From: Povalibacter uvarum
GTDB taxonomy: Bacteria; Pseudomonadota; Gammaproteobacteria; Steroidobacterales; Steroidobacteraceae
Assembly: GCF_014202975.1 (NCBI RefSeq)
Contig: NZ_JACHHZ010000003.1
Location: forward strand, 310,001-374,000
DNA: 64,000 nt
Direction: 5' to 3'
The stretch's first letter is position 1, and every line of letters starts with the position of its first letter. Shown in pieces: positions 52,773 through 59,906 of this stretch. Below the pieces are notes generated by a model. That model saw only the letters and a program-made list of their open reading frames with translations, was not told the origin of the DNA and did not search any database. The position numbers and the translations under genes are program-made.

Positions 52773-53138
52773 ATGGCTCTACTGTCGAAGTCTTTCCGCA
52801 ATGACGACAAGCTGCAGGCCTGCGCAGTCAGCGATCCTGCGCACGTCGTGCAGGGGGCCGCGGGTGAGCACGTGGCGAAGATCCAGCTGGCGCTGTCGTT
52901 GCTCGATCGTGCCAGGATCGAGCCGGCGGAGCTTGCGGCCAGGCAGTACGGTCCGTCGACCGCGGCAGCGGTTCTCTCGTACAAAACCAAGCGCAACATC
53001 GTGAACTACTCGTACCAGAACAAGGCGGACAACATCGTCGGCAAGATGACGATCGCCGCGCTCGATCGCGGCATGCTCGCGCTCGAGCGCACCTCGGGTC
53101 CGGGCAACTGCTGCGCCGGCCGGCGTTTCGCACGATGA
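52773..53138 (+). CDS. Peptidoglycan-binding-domain-like small protein
   Basis: 121 residues from ATG 52773 (GTGAAAGGC just upstream). No signal peptide. 'VQGAAGEHVAKIQLALSLLDRARI' then 'RQYGPSTAAAVLSYKTKRNIVNYSYQNKADNIVGKMTIAALDRGML' matches a peptidoglycan-binding-1-like fold, in which the YGPSTAAAVLxYK strand-helix is diagnostic. A short Cys-Cys tail (GNCCAGR) ends it. The stop overlaps the next start by 4 bp (ATGA), so the two are co-translated. Confidence 0.7.
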   Translation: MALLSKSFRNDDKLQACAVSDPAHVVQGAAGEHVAKIQLALSLLDRARIEPAELAARQYGPSTAAAVLSYKTKRNIVNYSYQNKADNIVGKMTIAALDRGMLALERTSGPGNCCAGRRFAR

Positions 53139-53929
53139 AAGCTGTTATCGTCCACAGCAACGCCGCCGCGATCGAGAAGGACTGGGCAAATCAGTTCGCC
53201 GGACTGGATGCGGCGGTCAAAGCAGATTTCGCGAGCGTCGTCGATTGGCAGGAGCGCGTGAACCGCGTCTTCACCATCGGCGCCATCACGTGGTCGGGCA
53301 TCGTCGAAGCAGTCAGCAAGGCTGCTGCTGCGGCGGGCTCTGGCGGCGTAGTAGTTATCGCGAGCGGCCATGGAGGTTCGGTTCCCGGCGACGACTCCGC
53401 CGGTATCGTCAACTGGGACGCCAGCGATGGCGACGTCGCCAGGGACTGGAGCGCAGCGAAGGTGGCGAAAGGGCTGTTTTGGGATGAAGTGATCATGGGG
53501 TACACGGATCCCATTCCGAACGGCAATCCGCCGACCCGCAAAGCCGAGGACGAACAGGCGGTCAGGCAGAAGAAGTCCAACGCTGCGATGGCGCAGAAGC
53601 GGCTCGATGCATTCGATGCTCTGATGAAGATCAAGCAGGCGCTGACGAGCAACAGCGTGAAGCGCCTGACCTTCACGGTGTGCACAGCCGGGCGCGCCAC
53701 GAAGTTCATGGATCGGATGGCGAAGCATCTGCAGACCGATGTCGCCTGCTTCAAGTCGAAGACGCTGGTATTCGACGATGCGACTTTCAAGTTCAAACCG
53801 GGCAAGGCGCGGCTCGTCATGGAGTCGGACAAGGCGAAAGATGGTGTCGGCACGAACACGCGCGAGGCGCGGGTCTTCTCGCCCAATCTCGACAACCCCG
53901 CGCTTGCTTACGTAGCGAAGAAACCCTGA
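53135..53929 (+). CDS. Possible caspase-fold (clan CD-like) protein, unknown family
   Basis: 264 residues. No signal peptide and no family that I can name. A hydrophobic strand ending in SGHG (H79, 'GVVVIASGHGGS') and a later one ending in a Cys followed by small residues (C183, 'RLTFTVCTAGR') match the spacing and local chemistry of the His-Cys dyad in clan CD peptidases and CHAT domains. This is inference from motifs. Between them lies a Lys/Ala-rich helical stretch (about 135-170). Coupled to a peptidoglycan-binding-like protein by an ATGA overlap. Confidence 0.55.
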   Translation: MKAVIVHSNAAAIEKDWANQFAGLDAAVKADFASVVDWQERVNRVFTIGAITWSGIVEAVSKAAAAAGSGGVVVIASGHGGSVPGDDSAGIVNWDASDGDVARDWSAAKVAKGLFWDEVIMGYTDPIPNGNPPTRKAEDEQAVRQKKSNAAMAQKRLDAFDALMKIKQALTSNSVKRLTFTVCTAGRATKFMDRMAKHLQTDVACFKSKTLVFDDATFKFKPGKARLVMESDKAKDGVGTNTREARVFSPNLDNPALAYVAKKP

Positions 53930-54000
53930 GATCCCGACGATAACAATCCGATGCAGGCCGCCGCACAGCAGGCAGCGCCTGTGCGAGCAAGCATGCCAGC

Positions 54001-54501
54001 ATGTGCGATCAGCCCCTGACCACCCAGTCCCGATGGGGACTTCTCCTCATGATGCTGTCGATCGTCGCGGCAGGCGTGACGCGTTCGACGGCGTCGCAGG
54101 AGGCTTCGCGAACTGAAGTCGTGTCCGCGATCGAAGCACGCCTGGAAGCAGCCGCCCGCAACGATCGCCACATGTGGTCCAGCTACGTTGCGGATGCGGC
54201 TGGCGATGGCGAGATGCTGGCCCTCGAAGGATGGCAGCTCGAAGCGGGTCGTCCGCGCGGCGCCATCGGGGACGTAGAAGTTCGCTTGTATGGACAGACC
54301 GCTGTTGCCAGCTATTTGCCGCCGGGCGCTGTCGTTCGATCGGATGACGTGGCCGGCCTGAAGCGCATCGAGACATTCGTGCGGCGCGATGGTCGATGGT
54401 TGCTGGTCGGCATCGCGCGCGATCAGCAGCTCGAAGGAAGCGCGAAGGAGAAGGATCTCAACGAACGAGTCTCAGTCGGGCGTCCGACGGTGCTTCACTG
54501 A
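54001..54501 (+). CDS. Exported small NTF2/SnoaL-like protein
   Basis: 166 residues. One hydrophobic N-terminal helix (RWGLLLMMLSIVAAGV) acts as signal or anchor. The remainder has 'VVSAIEARLEAAARNDRHMWSSYVAD', 'VEVRLYGQTAVASYLPPGA' and 'KRIETFVRRDGRWLLVGIARDQQ', which fit an NTF2-like DUF4440-type fold. Function not known. Its 3' end overlaps the convergent ASCH-like gene by 30 bp. Confidence 0.7.
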   Translation: MCDQPLTTQSRWGLLLMMLSIVAAGVTRSTASQEASRTEVVSAIEARLEAAARNDRHMWSSYVADAAGDGEMLALEGWQLEAGRPRGAIGDVEVRLYGQTAVASYLPPGAVVRSDDVAGLKRIETFVRRDGRWLLVGIARDQQLEGSAKEKDLNERVSVGRPTVLH

Positions 54502-55074
54502 GCGACGGCGGTCCGCGGCAAGCACCCGCTTGCCGCGCGGCGAGAGTTCGTAGCCGACCTCGAGACTGATCGTGAGCCCGAGCGTCTTCAGCTTGCGCAC
54601 GTCGCGCTTGAATTCGTCGCGTTCGCGCCCGGTCTGCGCGGCGAGATCGGTTGCCCGTGTGCCGGGATGATCCGCGATGAGCTGCAGCACTTCTCTCGTC
54701 CAGGGCTTCGCCGATCGACGATCCATGCCGTCGAGTTTGAGGACCAGCTCATCCAGTTCATTCGCCGAAGGCGCGGTCCGGGGTGCGCGTTCGATCGGAG
54801 TATCGCGATAGCGGAAATCGATCAGGAACACGCGCTCTCCGGGGCCGTGCTTGGCGATCTTGAGCAGATCCACCAGCGATGAGAATCCGCAGCGTCGCGC
54901 GAGTGCTGGAGTCAGCGATTCGAAGCCGATTTCCTGGATGCGACCGACTTCGATCGATCCGGAGCCGAACGCGTAGCGACCGCCCGTGGTGACATGGGGC
55001 CGCTGCCAGATCCGGACCGTGCAGGTAATCTCGCCGCGCCGGATGGGTTCATGGAAGCGCGTCTTGAAGAGCAT
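54472..55074 (-). CDS. ASCH-like domain fused to winged-helix domain
   Basis: 200 residues from ATG 55074. Residues about 1-90 look like an ASCH/PUA-like fold: 'LFKTRFHEPIRRGEITCTVRIWQRPHVTTGGRYAFGSGSIEV', then 'RVFLIDFRY'. Residues about 120-190 form a winged helix: 'WTREVLQLIADHPGTRATDLAAQTGRERDEFKRDVRKLKTLGLTISLEVGYELSPRGKRVL'. ASCH domains bind RNA or modified nucleotides; with the winged helix it may be a regulator. 15 bp after the EF-hand-like gene on the same strand. Confidence 0.65.
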   Translation of the reverse strand: MLFKTRFHEPIRRGEITCTVRIWQRPHVTTGGRYAFGSGSIEVGRIQEIGFESLTPALARRCGFSSLVDLLKIAKHGPGERVFLIDFRYRDTPIERAPRTAPSANELDELVLKLDGMDRRSAKPWTREVLQLIADHPGTRATDLAAQTGRERDEFKRDVRKLKTLGLTISLEVGYELSPRGKRVLAADRRRSVKHRRTPD

Positions 55075-55089
55075 GCGGGCGCGATCACG

Positions 55090-55584
55090 TCACTTGTAGT
55101 CTTCGTATTGCAGCCGCACCGGGCCGAGCGGGATCGACACGTAGTTGTCGTCGAGCGGGCGTTCGAGCAGCGGCGATGCGACGGGGTCGCACGGGTGCGT
55201 ACCGAAGGCCCCGTTGGCGCGGCCGTGAAGATACAGATTCGCTTCCGCCTGGTCTTTCGGCTTGAGCAGCAGGTAATCCATGCATCGCGACCCGGACTGC
55301 GAGGGCTTCGGCGTCGGGCGCGTGGAAGCTTCGGCGATTGCCTGCGCCACGGCAGGTTTGTCGCTATCGCTTCGAGCCGCGTCGCTGGCGTCAGCAACGA
55401 GAGCGACGAGGTCGTCGCGGATGCCATCGTTGTTGGCATCGATACCCTGCCACCGATCGGTCGCTGGCGATTTCGCGGCGACGCTGGTGTTCGTTGCCTT
55501 TGCGCTGTCGACGTCATCCTGCGCGAACGCGCCGGCGATGGCGAAGTGGGTCAGTGCCAGCAGTGTGACGGCAGTTGGACGCAT
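55090..55584 (-). CDS. Exported small protein with EF-hand-like calcium loop
   Basis: 164 residues from ATG 55584 (AAGGATC upstream). Signal peptide ends at AFA-QD. 'DANNDGIRDDL' near residue 49 is a DxNxDGxxDD calcium loop as in EF-hands and dockerin-like repeats. A Cys pair (RCMDY.., HPCDP) may be disulfide-linked. The family is not known to me. Upstream in a two-gene run with the ASCH-like gene. Confidence 0.65.
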   Translation of the reverse strand: MRPTAVTLLALTHFAIAGAFAQDDVDSAKATNTSVAAKSPATDRWQGIDANNDGIRDDLVALVADASDAARSDSDKPAVAQAIAEASTRPTPKPSQSGSRCMDYLLLKPKDQAEANLYLHGRANGAFGTHPCDPVASPLLERPLDDNYVSIPLGPVRLQYEDYK

Positions 55585-55920
55585 GGCTCAGATGATCCTT
55601 GGGCAGGGACTGGAGCTCGGCCTGGAGTCCAGTCTACGGGAGTCACAGTCTAAACGCGGCAGCAGGTCTGAGGAACGGGCGCAACGGATCGCCGCAAGGC
55701 GCGCTTCGGCGGCCGCTCCTTGGGAGGCTCCTTCACCGGGGGATTCCGGGCGGGATCGTCTGGCGGCATCGGGGGCTTGTCGTCCGGATCCGGCTGATTC
55801 GGGTCCGATTCGGCTGCTGTGATGGATGGGTGCATACGGTCAGAACCACCTGCAACCCTGGTGTGTTCCCGGAGGTCTCAACGACTCTGATAGGCTGCGA
55901 CACAAAAGGGCGGTGCCGGA
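55585..55920. other. Intergenic region with a small Pro-rich open frame
   Basis: 336 bp between the divergent EF-hand-like and DUF2306 genes. Apart from a 61-codon frame on the minus strand I see no gene or repeat. Confidence 0.4.
55650..55835 (-). CDS. Small Pro-rich protein
   Basis: 61 residues from ATG 55835: very rich in Pro, Asp, Lys and Arg ('DPNQPDPDDKPPMPPDDPARNPP', 'KERPPKRALRR'). The acidic-Pro then basic-Pro pattern resembles short disordered proteins conserved in proteobacteria. No good ribosome binding site. Low support. Confidence 0.3.
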   Translation of the reverse strand: MHPSITAAESDPNQPDPDDKPPMPPDDPARNPPVKEPPKERPPKRALRRSVAPVPQTCCRV

Positions 55921-56556
55921 ATGACAGCGAAATCCTGGGCCTGGTTCGTCATGACGCTGCTCGCGTTCGGCGTTGCGCTGTACGCGATGAATGTCGCGCT
56001 CGTTCCGGATGCGCGTTCACCCGTCGTGACGTCGCTCATCGAGCGAATGCCGGCTGTGGCCTTCTCTCATTTCATCGGCGGCGCCGTAGCGATTGCAGTC
56101 GGCGCGCTCCAGTTCAGCACGCGAATCCGGACCAGGATCGTCACTGTGCATCGATGGCTCGGGCGGACTTACGTACTGGCGATCCTGATCAGTGGCAGCG
56201 CAGGCCTGTATCTCGCTATCAACTCGAGCGGCGGTGCCGCTGCGCGCTGGGGCTTCGGCTTGCTGGCAGGGGCCTGGCTCGCTGCCACGTTCACTGCCTA
56301 TCGCAACATCCGGCACGGACGGGTCGCCGCGCATCGGCAATGGATGATCCGAAGCTATGCGATAACGCTGGCCGCACTGACGCTGCGTTTCTATCTGCCG
56401 GCGGCTCAGATGCTGGAGCTGCCGATGGGGACCGCGTATCAGACGATTGCGTGGTTGTGCTGGGTGCCGAATCTGATCGTCGCTGAATGGTTCATTCGCT
56501 CGGGAAAGCGAGAAGCGCGGGTGGGGCAGGCGGCTAGCCAGCTGGCTAACGGCTAG
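55921..56556 (+). CDS. DUF2306 membrane protein
   Basis: 211 residues with about five or six helices. 'HFIGGAVAIAVGALQFSTRIRTRIVTVHRWLGRTYVLAILISGSAGL', 'GRVAAHRQWMIRSYAITLAALTLRFYLP' carry the His residues typical of DUF2306, which could ligate heme. Function not known. The 3' end overlaps the convergent NIPSNAP gene by 11 bp. Confidence 0.88.
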   Translation: MTAKSWAWFVMTLLAFGVALYAMNVALVPDARSPVVTSLIERMPAVAFSHFIGGAVAIAVGALQFSTRIRTRIVTVHRWLGRTYVLAILISGSAGLYLAINSSGGAAARWGFGLLAGAWLAATFTAYRNIRHGRVAAHRQWMIRSYAITLAALTLRFYLPAAQMLELPMGTAYQTIAWLCWVPNLIVAEWFIRSGKREARVGQAASQLANG

Positions 56557-56980
56557 CCGGCTTCTTCAACAGCTCCCGCTGCGGCGAGTACGGCACCAGC
56601 GTCAGCGCTCGGTCCTCGATCGCCCCAACAAATTTTCCGTCCTTCTCGCTCGTTTCCCTTTTGATCCTCGCCCATTCCTCGTCCGCCATGAACTTCGCCC
56701 AGCGATCCGTCATCGTCGCTTCGTCGGGCCATTGCAGCAGGTAAACGAACTCGGTGCGGTTCTCGAACTTCGATTCCCACATGGCCACGATCTGGAAGTC
56801 GTATTTCGCCATGATGCGGGCCGCATGATCGCGAAACCGGTCGTGGAACGCGGTCTTGTTGTTGTCGAAGATCTCGTAGATGCGCAGCTGGTGGACTGGG
56901 GTCGACTCCGCCGCGAGCGTCGTGGCGGGCGCTGCAAACGCCGCGATCAGCGTCAGGGCTGAGAGGAATCTGCTGACCAT
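56546..56980 (-). CDS. Exported NIPSNAP-domain protein
   Basis: 144 residues from ATG 56980 with AAGGAGCG 6 bp upstream. Signal peptide ends at LAA-ES. NIPSNAP fold: 'VHQLRIYEIFDNNKTAFHDRFRDHAARIMAKYDFQIVAMWES', 'EFVYLLQWPDEATMTDRWAKFMADEEWARIKRET'. Most bacterial NIPSNAP proteins are cytoplasmic; a signal peptide is unusual. 67 bp after the dehydrogenase on the same strand. Confidence 0.85.
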   Translation of the reverse strand: MVSRFLSALTLIAAFAAPATTLAAESTPVHQLRIYEIFDNNKTAFHDRFRDHAARIMAKYDFQIVAMWESKFENRTEFVYLLQWPDEATMTDRWAKFMADEEWARIKRETSEKDGKFVGAIEDRALTLVPYSPQRELLKKPASR

Positions 56981-57047
56981 CGGGCGCTCCTTCGGAAAAC
57001 GGCATCGTCCTGATGACCGGTGGGCCCGCGGCGAGTTCCGCCGCATC

Positions 57048-58136
57048 CTAGAGGCGGATCACCACTTTGCCGAAGTGGCTGCCGCTGCGCAGGTACTCGA
57101 AGGCGGCCGGGGCTTCTTCGAACGAGAAGATCTTGTCGATGACAGGCTTGAGCTTGTGCCGCGCAACGAAGGTATTCAGGGCTTCGAAGTCTTCACGCGA
57201 GCCGACATAGATCGCGGTCATCGACCCCATGCGGCCGCTCAGCTGGCCGGTCGTGAGCGAAGCGTCGAATCCGGTCAGCCCGCCGATCAACGCGACGTGT
57301 CCCCCGATCGCAAGCGAACCGAGAGCCTTCGGCAGCGTGTCCTTGCCGCCGATCTCCAGAACATGGGAGACGCCCGCGCCGCCCGTGGCCTTGAGAACTT
57401 CCTTGTCCCAGTTGGGAAAGGTCTTGTAGTTGATGGTGCCGACCGCGCCGAGCGACTTCGCCCGGTCGAGCTTGGTATCGCTGGAGCTCGTGATGACGGG
57501 CTTCGCGCCCGCGGCCGAAGCAAGTTGCAGGCCGAAGATCGACACGCCGCCGGTGCCTTCCAGGAGCACGAACTGGCCGGCGTTCAGGTGGCCGTGCTTG
57601 AAGAGCGCGTTCCAGGCCGTGACGCCGGCGCAGGGCAGGGTGGCGGCCTCTTCGTAGGAAAGGTGATCCGGAATCCGGACGAGTCCGTCCTCGTGCGTCG
57701 TGATCATTTCCGCGAGCACACCAGCTCGATCGCCGCCGCGCGCGGATGTGATCCCTGCGACGGTCGGCGCGCCATCGTTCCAGTTTTCGAAGAACGTCGT
57801 CGCGACCCGGTCGCCGCGTTTGAATCGGGTAACGCCGGGGCCGACGTCGATCACTTCGCCCGCGCCATCGGAGACCGGAACCCGGCCGCTGGCGTCGCCC
57901 GGGAGCATGCCCTGCAGAACGTAAAGGTCGCGATGATTGAGGGATACGGCGCGGATGCGTACGAGCACCTCGCCCGCTGCAGGTACGGGCTTAAGAGTAC
58001 TGCGCAGGGCAAGCTGGTAGCCTTTCTCCGCGCGCTCGAGCTCGAATCGACGGACTTGGGGTTCGGCGCCCCAGGACGGCTGCGCAGTGGCAACACAGAG
58101 CAGAGTGAGAAATGCGGAAGCTCGAAGCAGATGCAT
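57048..58136 (-). CDS. Medium-chain dehydrogenase/reductase with signal peptide
   Basis: 362 residues from ATG 58136 (GAGGGA upstream). A plausible Sec signal (MHLLRASAFLTLLCVATAQPSWG-AE) precedes an MDR core: 'GEVLVRIRAVSLNHRDLYVLQG', 'PVSDGAGEVIDVGPGV', 'GDRVATTFF', 'EEAATLPCAGVTAWNALFK', Rossmann 'GTGGVSIFGLQLASAAG', 'SHFGKVVIRL'. The position of the catalytic-zinc Cys is Asn (SLNHRD), so it is a zinc-free quinone-oxidoreductase-like member. NAD(P) is not normally available in the periplasm, which makes the signal odd. It might be a Tat-independent or mis-called N terminus. Confidence 0.88.
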   Translation of the reverse strand: MHLLRASAFLTLLCVATAQPSWGAEPQVRRFELERAEKGYQLALRSTLKPVPAAGEVLVRIRAVSLNHRDLYVLQGMLPGDASGRVPVSDGAGEVIDVGPGVTRFKRGDRVATTFFENWNDGAPTVAGITSARGGDRAGVLAEMITTHEDGLVRIPDHLSYEEAATLPCAGVTAWNALFKHGHLNAGQFVLLEGTGGVSIFGLQLASAAGAKPVITSSSDTKLDRAKSLGAVGTINYKTFPNWDKEVLKATGGAGVSHVLEIGGKDTLPKALGSLAIGGHVALIGGLTGFDASLTTGQLSGRMGSMTAIYVGSREDFEALNTFVARHKLKPVIDKIFSFEEAPAAFEYLRSGSHFGKVVIRL

Positions 58137-58277
58137 GGCGATCCCTCGTACGAATGAATCGCGACTTTCGGTCATGAGCCGTGGACGTGTCCACTGTCAT
58201 GGCTGTGAGCTGATTCGGCCGCTGATCACGCGTTAAGAATATGGCGTCCTGAGCCTTTGCAAAGAATGAGATCACCA

Positions 58278-58913
58278 ATGCGGAAGATGGTCGCGCTGCT
58301 CGGAGTTGCCCTGCTCGTGGCGGGAGCCTTCGCCTTGCCGCAAGCACTGGCCGAGGAAGATCTCGGCCTGTCCGGGCAGATCCGGCACGCCAGGGTGGTT
58401 CGCTATCACATCGAAGGTGTCTACAAGCGCTGGGTTGCGATCACGCCCAGGGACACTGCGAGCGAAGGCAATGTCAGCGACCGGGTGACGATCGATTTCG
58501 ACTGGGACCTGCGGGCGTCGAAGTTCGTGGAGGCGCCCAAGATCGCCAACATCCGCACGCTCGTCAGCGGCTTTCGCAATCTGCATGCGCCCTGCAAGGC
58601 GCCGGTGCTGAAGGGAGAGTTCGAGTTCCTCGACGCGAAGGAAGTGATCGTGGAGGAGGGCCGGAGTCCGGCTGTTGTCGGCTTGCGGACCTATCCGCCC
58701 GCTGAGCTGGCGCTTCGCTGCCCGGAGAGTCTGGTGCTGAGTCCGGCCGAGGGAGCGCAGGAGGCGGTGAAGCTGACGCTCGCGGTGCCAAAGCGCGTGC
58801 TGCATGCGCTCGTCACACCGGATCCGTCGATGAGTGTCTCGGAGGATCGCAAGTCGATCACGCTCGTGTCGAACGACTGGGTGTGGACGTATACGCCGGT
58901 GGTGGTGAGGTAG
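58278..58913 (+). CDS. Exported hypothetical protein
   Basis: 211 residues from ATG 58278. Signal peptide ends at ALA-EE (26). The mature part is beta-rich: 'HARVVRYHIEGVYKRWVAITPRD', 'VTIDFDWDLRASKFVEAPKIAN', 'EVIVEEGRSPAVVGLRTYPPAELALRCPES', ending 'SNDWVWTYTPVVVR'. Two Cys (APCK, LRCPE). No family recognised. Single gene; a family A repeat follows. Confidence 0.7.
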   Translation: MRKMVALLGVALLVAGAFALPQALAEEDLGLSGQIRHARVVRYHIEGVYKRWVAITPRDTASEGNVSDRVTIDFDWDLRASKFVEAPKIANIRTLVSGFRNLHAPCKAPVLKGEFEFLDAKEVIVEEGRSPAVVGLRTYPPAELALRCPESLVLSPAEGAQEAVKLTLAVPKRVLHALVTPDPSMSVSEDRKSITLVSNDWVWTYTPVVVR

Positions 58914-58918
58914 AGCCG

Positions 58919-58986
58919 GTCACTCCCGCGAAAGCGGGAGTCCATCCTGGGCAAAGGCATGGATTCCCGCGTTCGCGGGAATGACG
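58919..58986. repeat. Dispersed inverted repeat, family A (full element)
   Basis: CTCCCGC-gaaa-GCGGGAG, linker 'TCCATCCTGGGCAAAGGCAT', ATTCCCGC-gttc-GCGGGAAT, with GTCA/TGAC ends. It lies between the convergent hypothetical and XRE-cupin genes. Confidence 0.8.
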
Positions 58987-59016
58987 GATGACGTCCGACT
59001 GAAGCCGGACCCACAG

Positions 59017-59739
59017 CTACGCTGCGGACTTCTTCCCGCGATGCTTCGGCTTCGCGACCTGCGAAAGCCGGCCGGTGTCGGCGGGCATTTCGGGGCGCAC
59101 GTCTTCGTCGCCGTGCAGTTCCATCAGCGATTCCATCAGGCCTTCATCCGCGCTCGAGCACACACCGAGCACACTCGCTTCATCGCAACCCTCGGCGGCG
59201 ACGTACGCGTGTCCCATGTTGGAGTCGATGTAGATCGATTCGCCTTTCTCCAGCACGATCGGATCGTAGAACTCCGTGTGGATCTCCACGCGGCCTTCGA
59301 GGACGAAGATGTACTCCTCGCCGGAGTGATGCACGAGCTCGCCGAATTCGCCGACGCTCTTTGCACGGATCCGCGTGAGCACGGGGATCATCCGCTTGCG
59401 GCGCAATTCGGCGCACAGATAGTAGTAGTCGTAGTTCGGCGTGTTCACGCGGATGGCGCGATCCAGCCTGCCGATGCTGCGTCGTGCCGTCACCGACTGA
59501 TTCGGTTCCTCGGCGGGCTCGGCGAAGAGATCGGACATGCGGATCTTCAGTCGCTCGCTCAGTTGCAGCAGCTTGTCGTATGTGAGAGTGAGCCGGTCGT
59601 GCTCGACCTTCGCGAGCGTGGAGAGCGGAATCCCCGTTCGCTTGCTCATCTCCTTCAACGTCCAGTCGTTGCGGTTGCGCAGCGAGCGCAGCAGTCGGCC
59701 CAGGGTGGGTTTGGCAGGCTGTTTCGATTTGTTGCTCAT
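59017..59739 (-). CDS. XRE-family regulator with cupin sensor domain
   Basis: 240 residues from ATG 59739. N-terminal HTH: 'LGRLLRSLRNRNDWTLKEMSKRTGIPLSTLAKVEHDRLTLTYDKLLQLSERL'. C-terminal cupin: 'VGEFGELVHHSGEEYIFVLEGRVEIHTEFYDPIVLEKGESIYIDSNMGHAYVAAEG'. This architecture, as in PuuR, senses amino acids, polyamines or related small molecules. Divergent from the serine hydrolase at 59907 (167 bp), which it probably controls along with the epimerase and dipeptidase. A basic tail (KPKHRGKKSAA) ends it. Confidence 0.93.
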   Translation of the reverse strand: MSNKSKQPAKPTLGRLLRSLRNRNDWTLKEMSKRTGIPLSTLAKVEHDRLTLTYDKLLQLSERLKIRMSDLFAEPAEEPNQSVTARRSIGRLDRAIRVNTPNYDYYYLCAELRRKRMIPVLTRIRAKSVGEFGELVHHSGEEYIFVLEGRVEIHTEFYDPIVLEKGESIYIDSNMGHAYVAAEGCDEASVLGVCSSADEGLMESLMELHGDEDVRPEMPADTGRLSQVAKPKHRGKKSAA

Positions 59740-59906
59740 CGAGGCCGATTCTAGCGGTAACCCCAAGGAATATATGACGCAGTGCTCCAATCCGGACACG
59801 GTGCCGATTGTCACGTATGGGTTGACGATTCTCCAATCAGGACTATTATGGCCCACAGGGGATAAGCAATGCCGCCAGAGAGCGGCCCCTTCAGGTGAGG
59901 TGTCTC

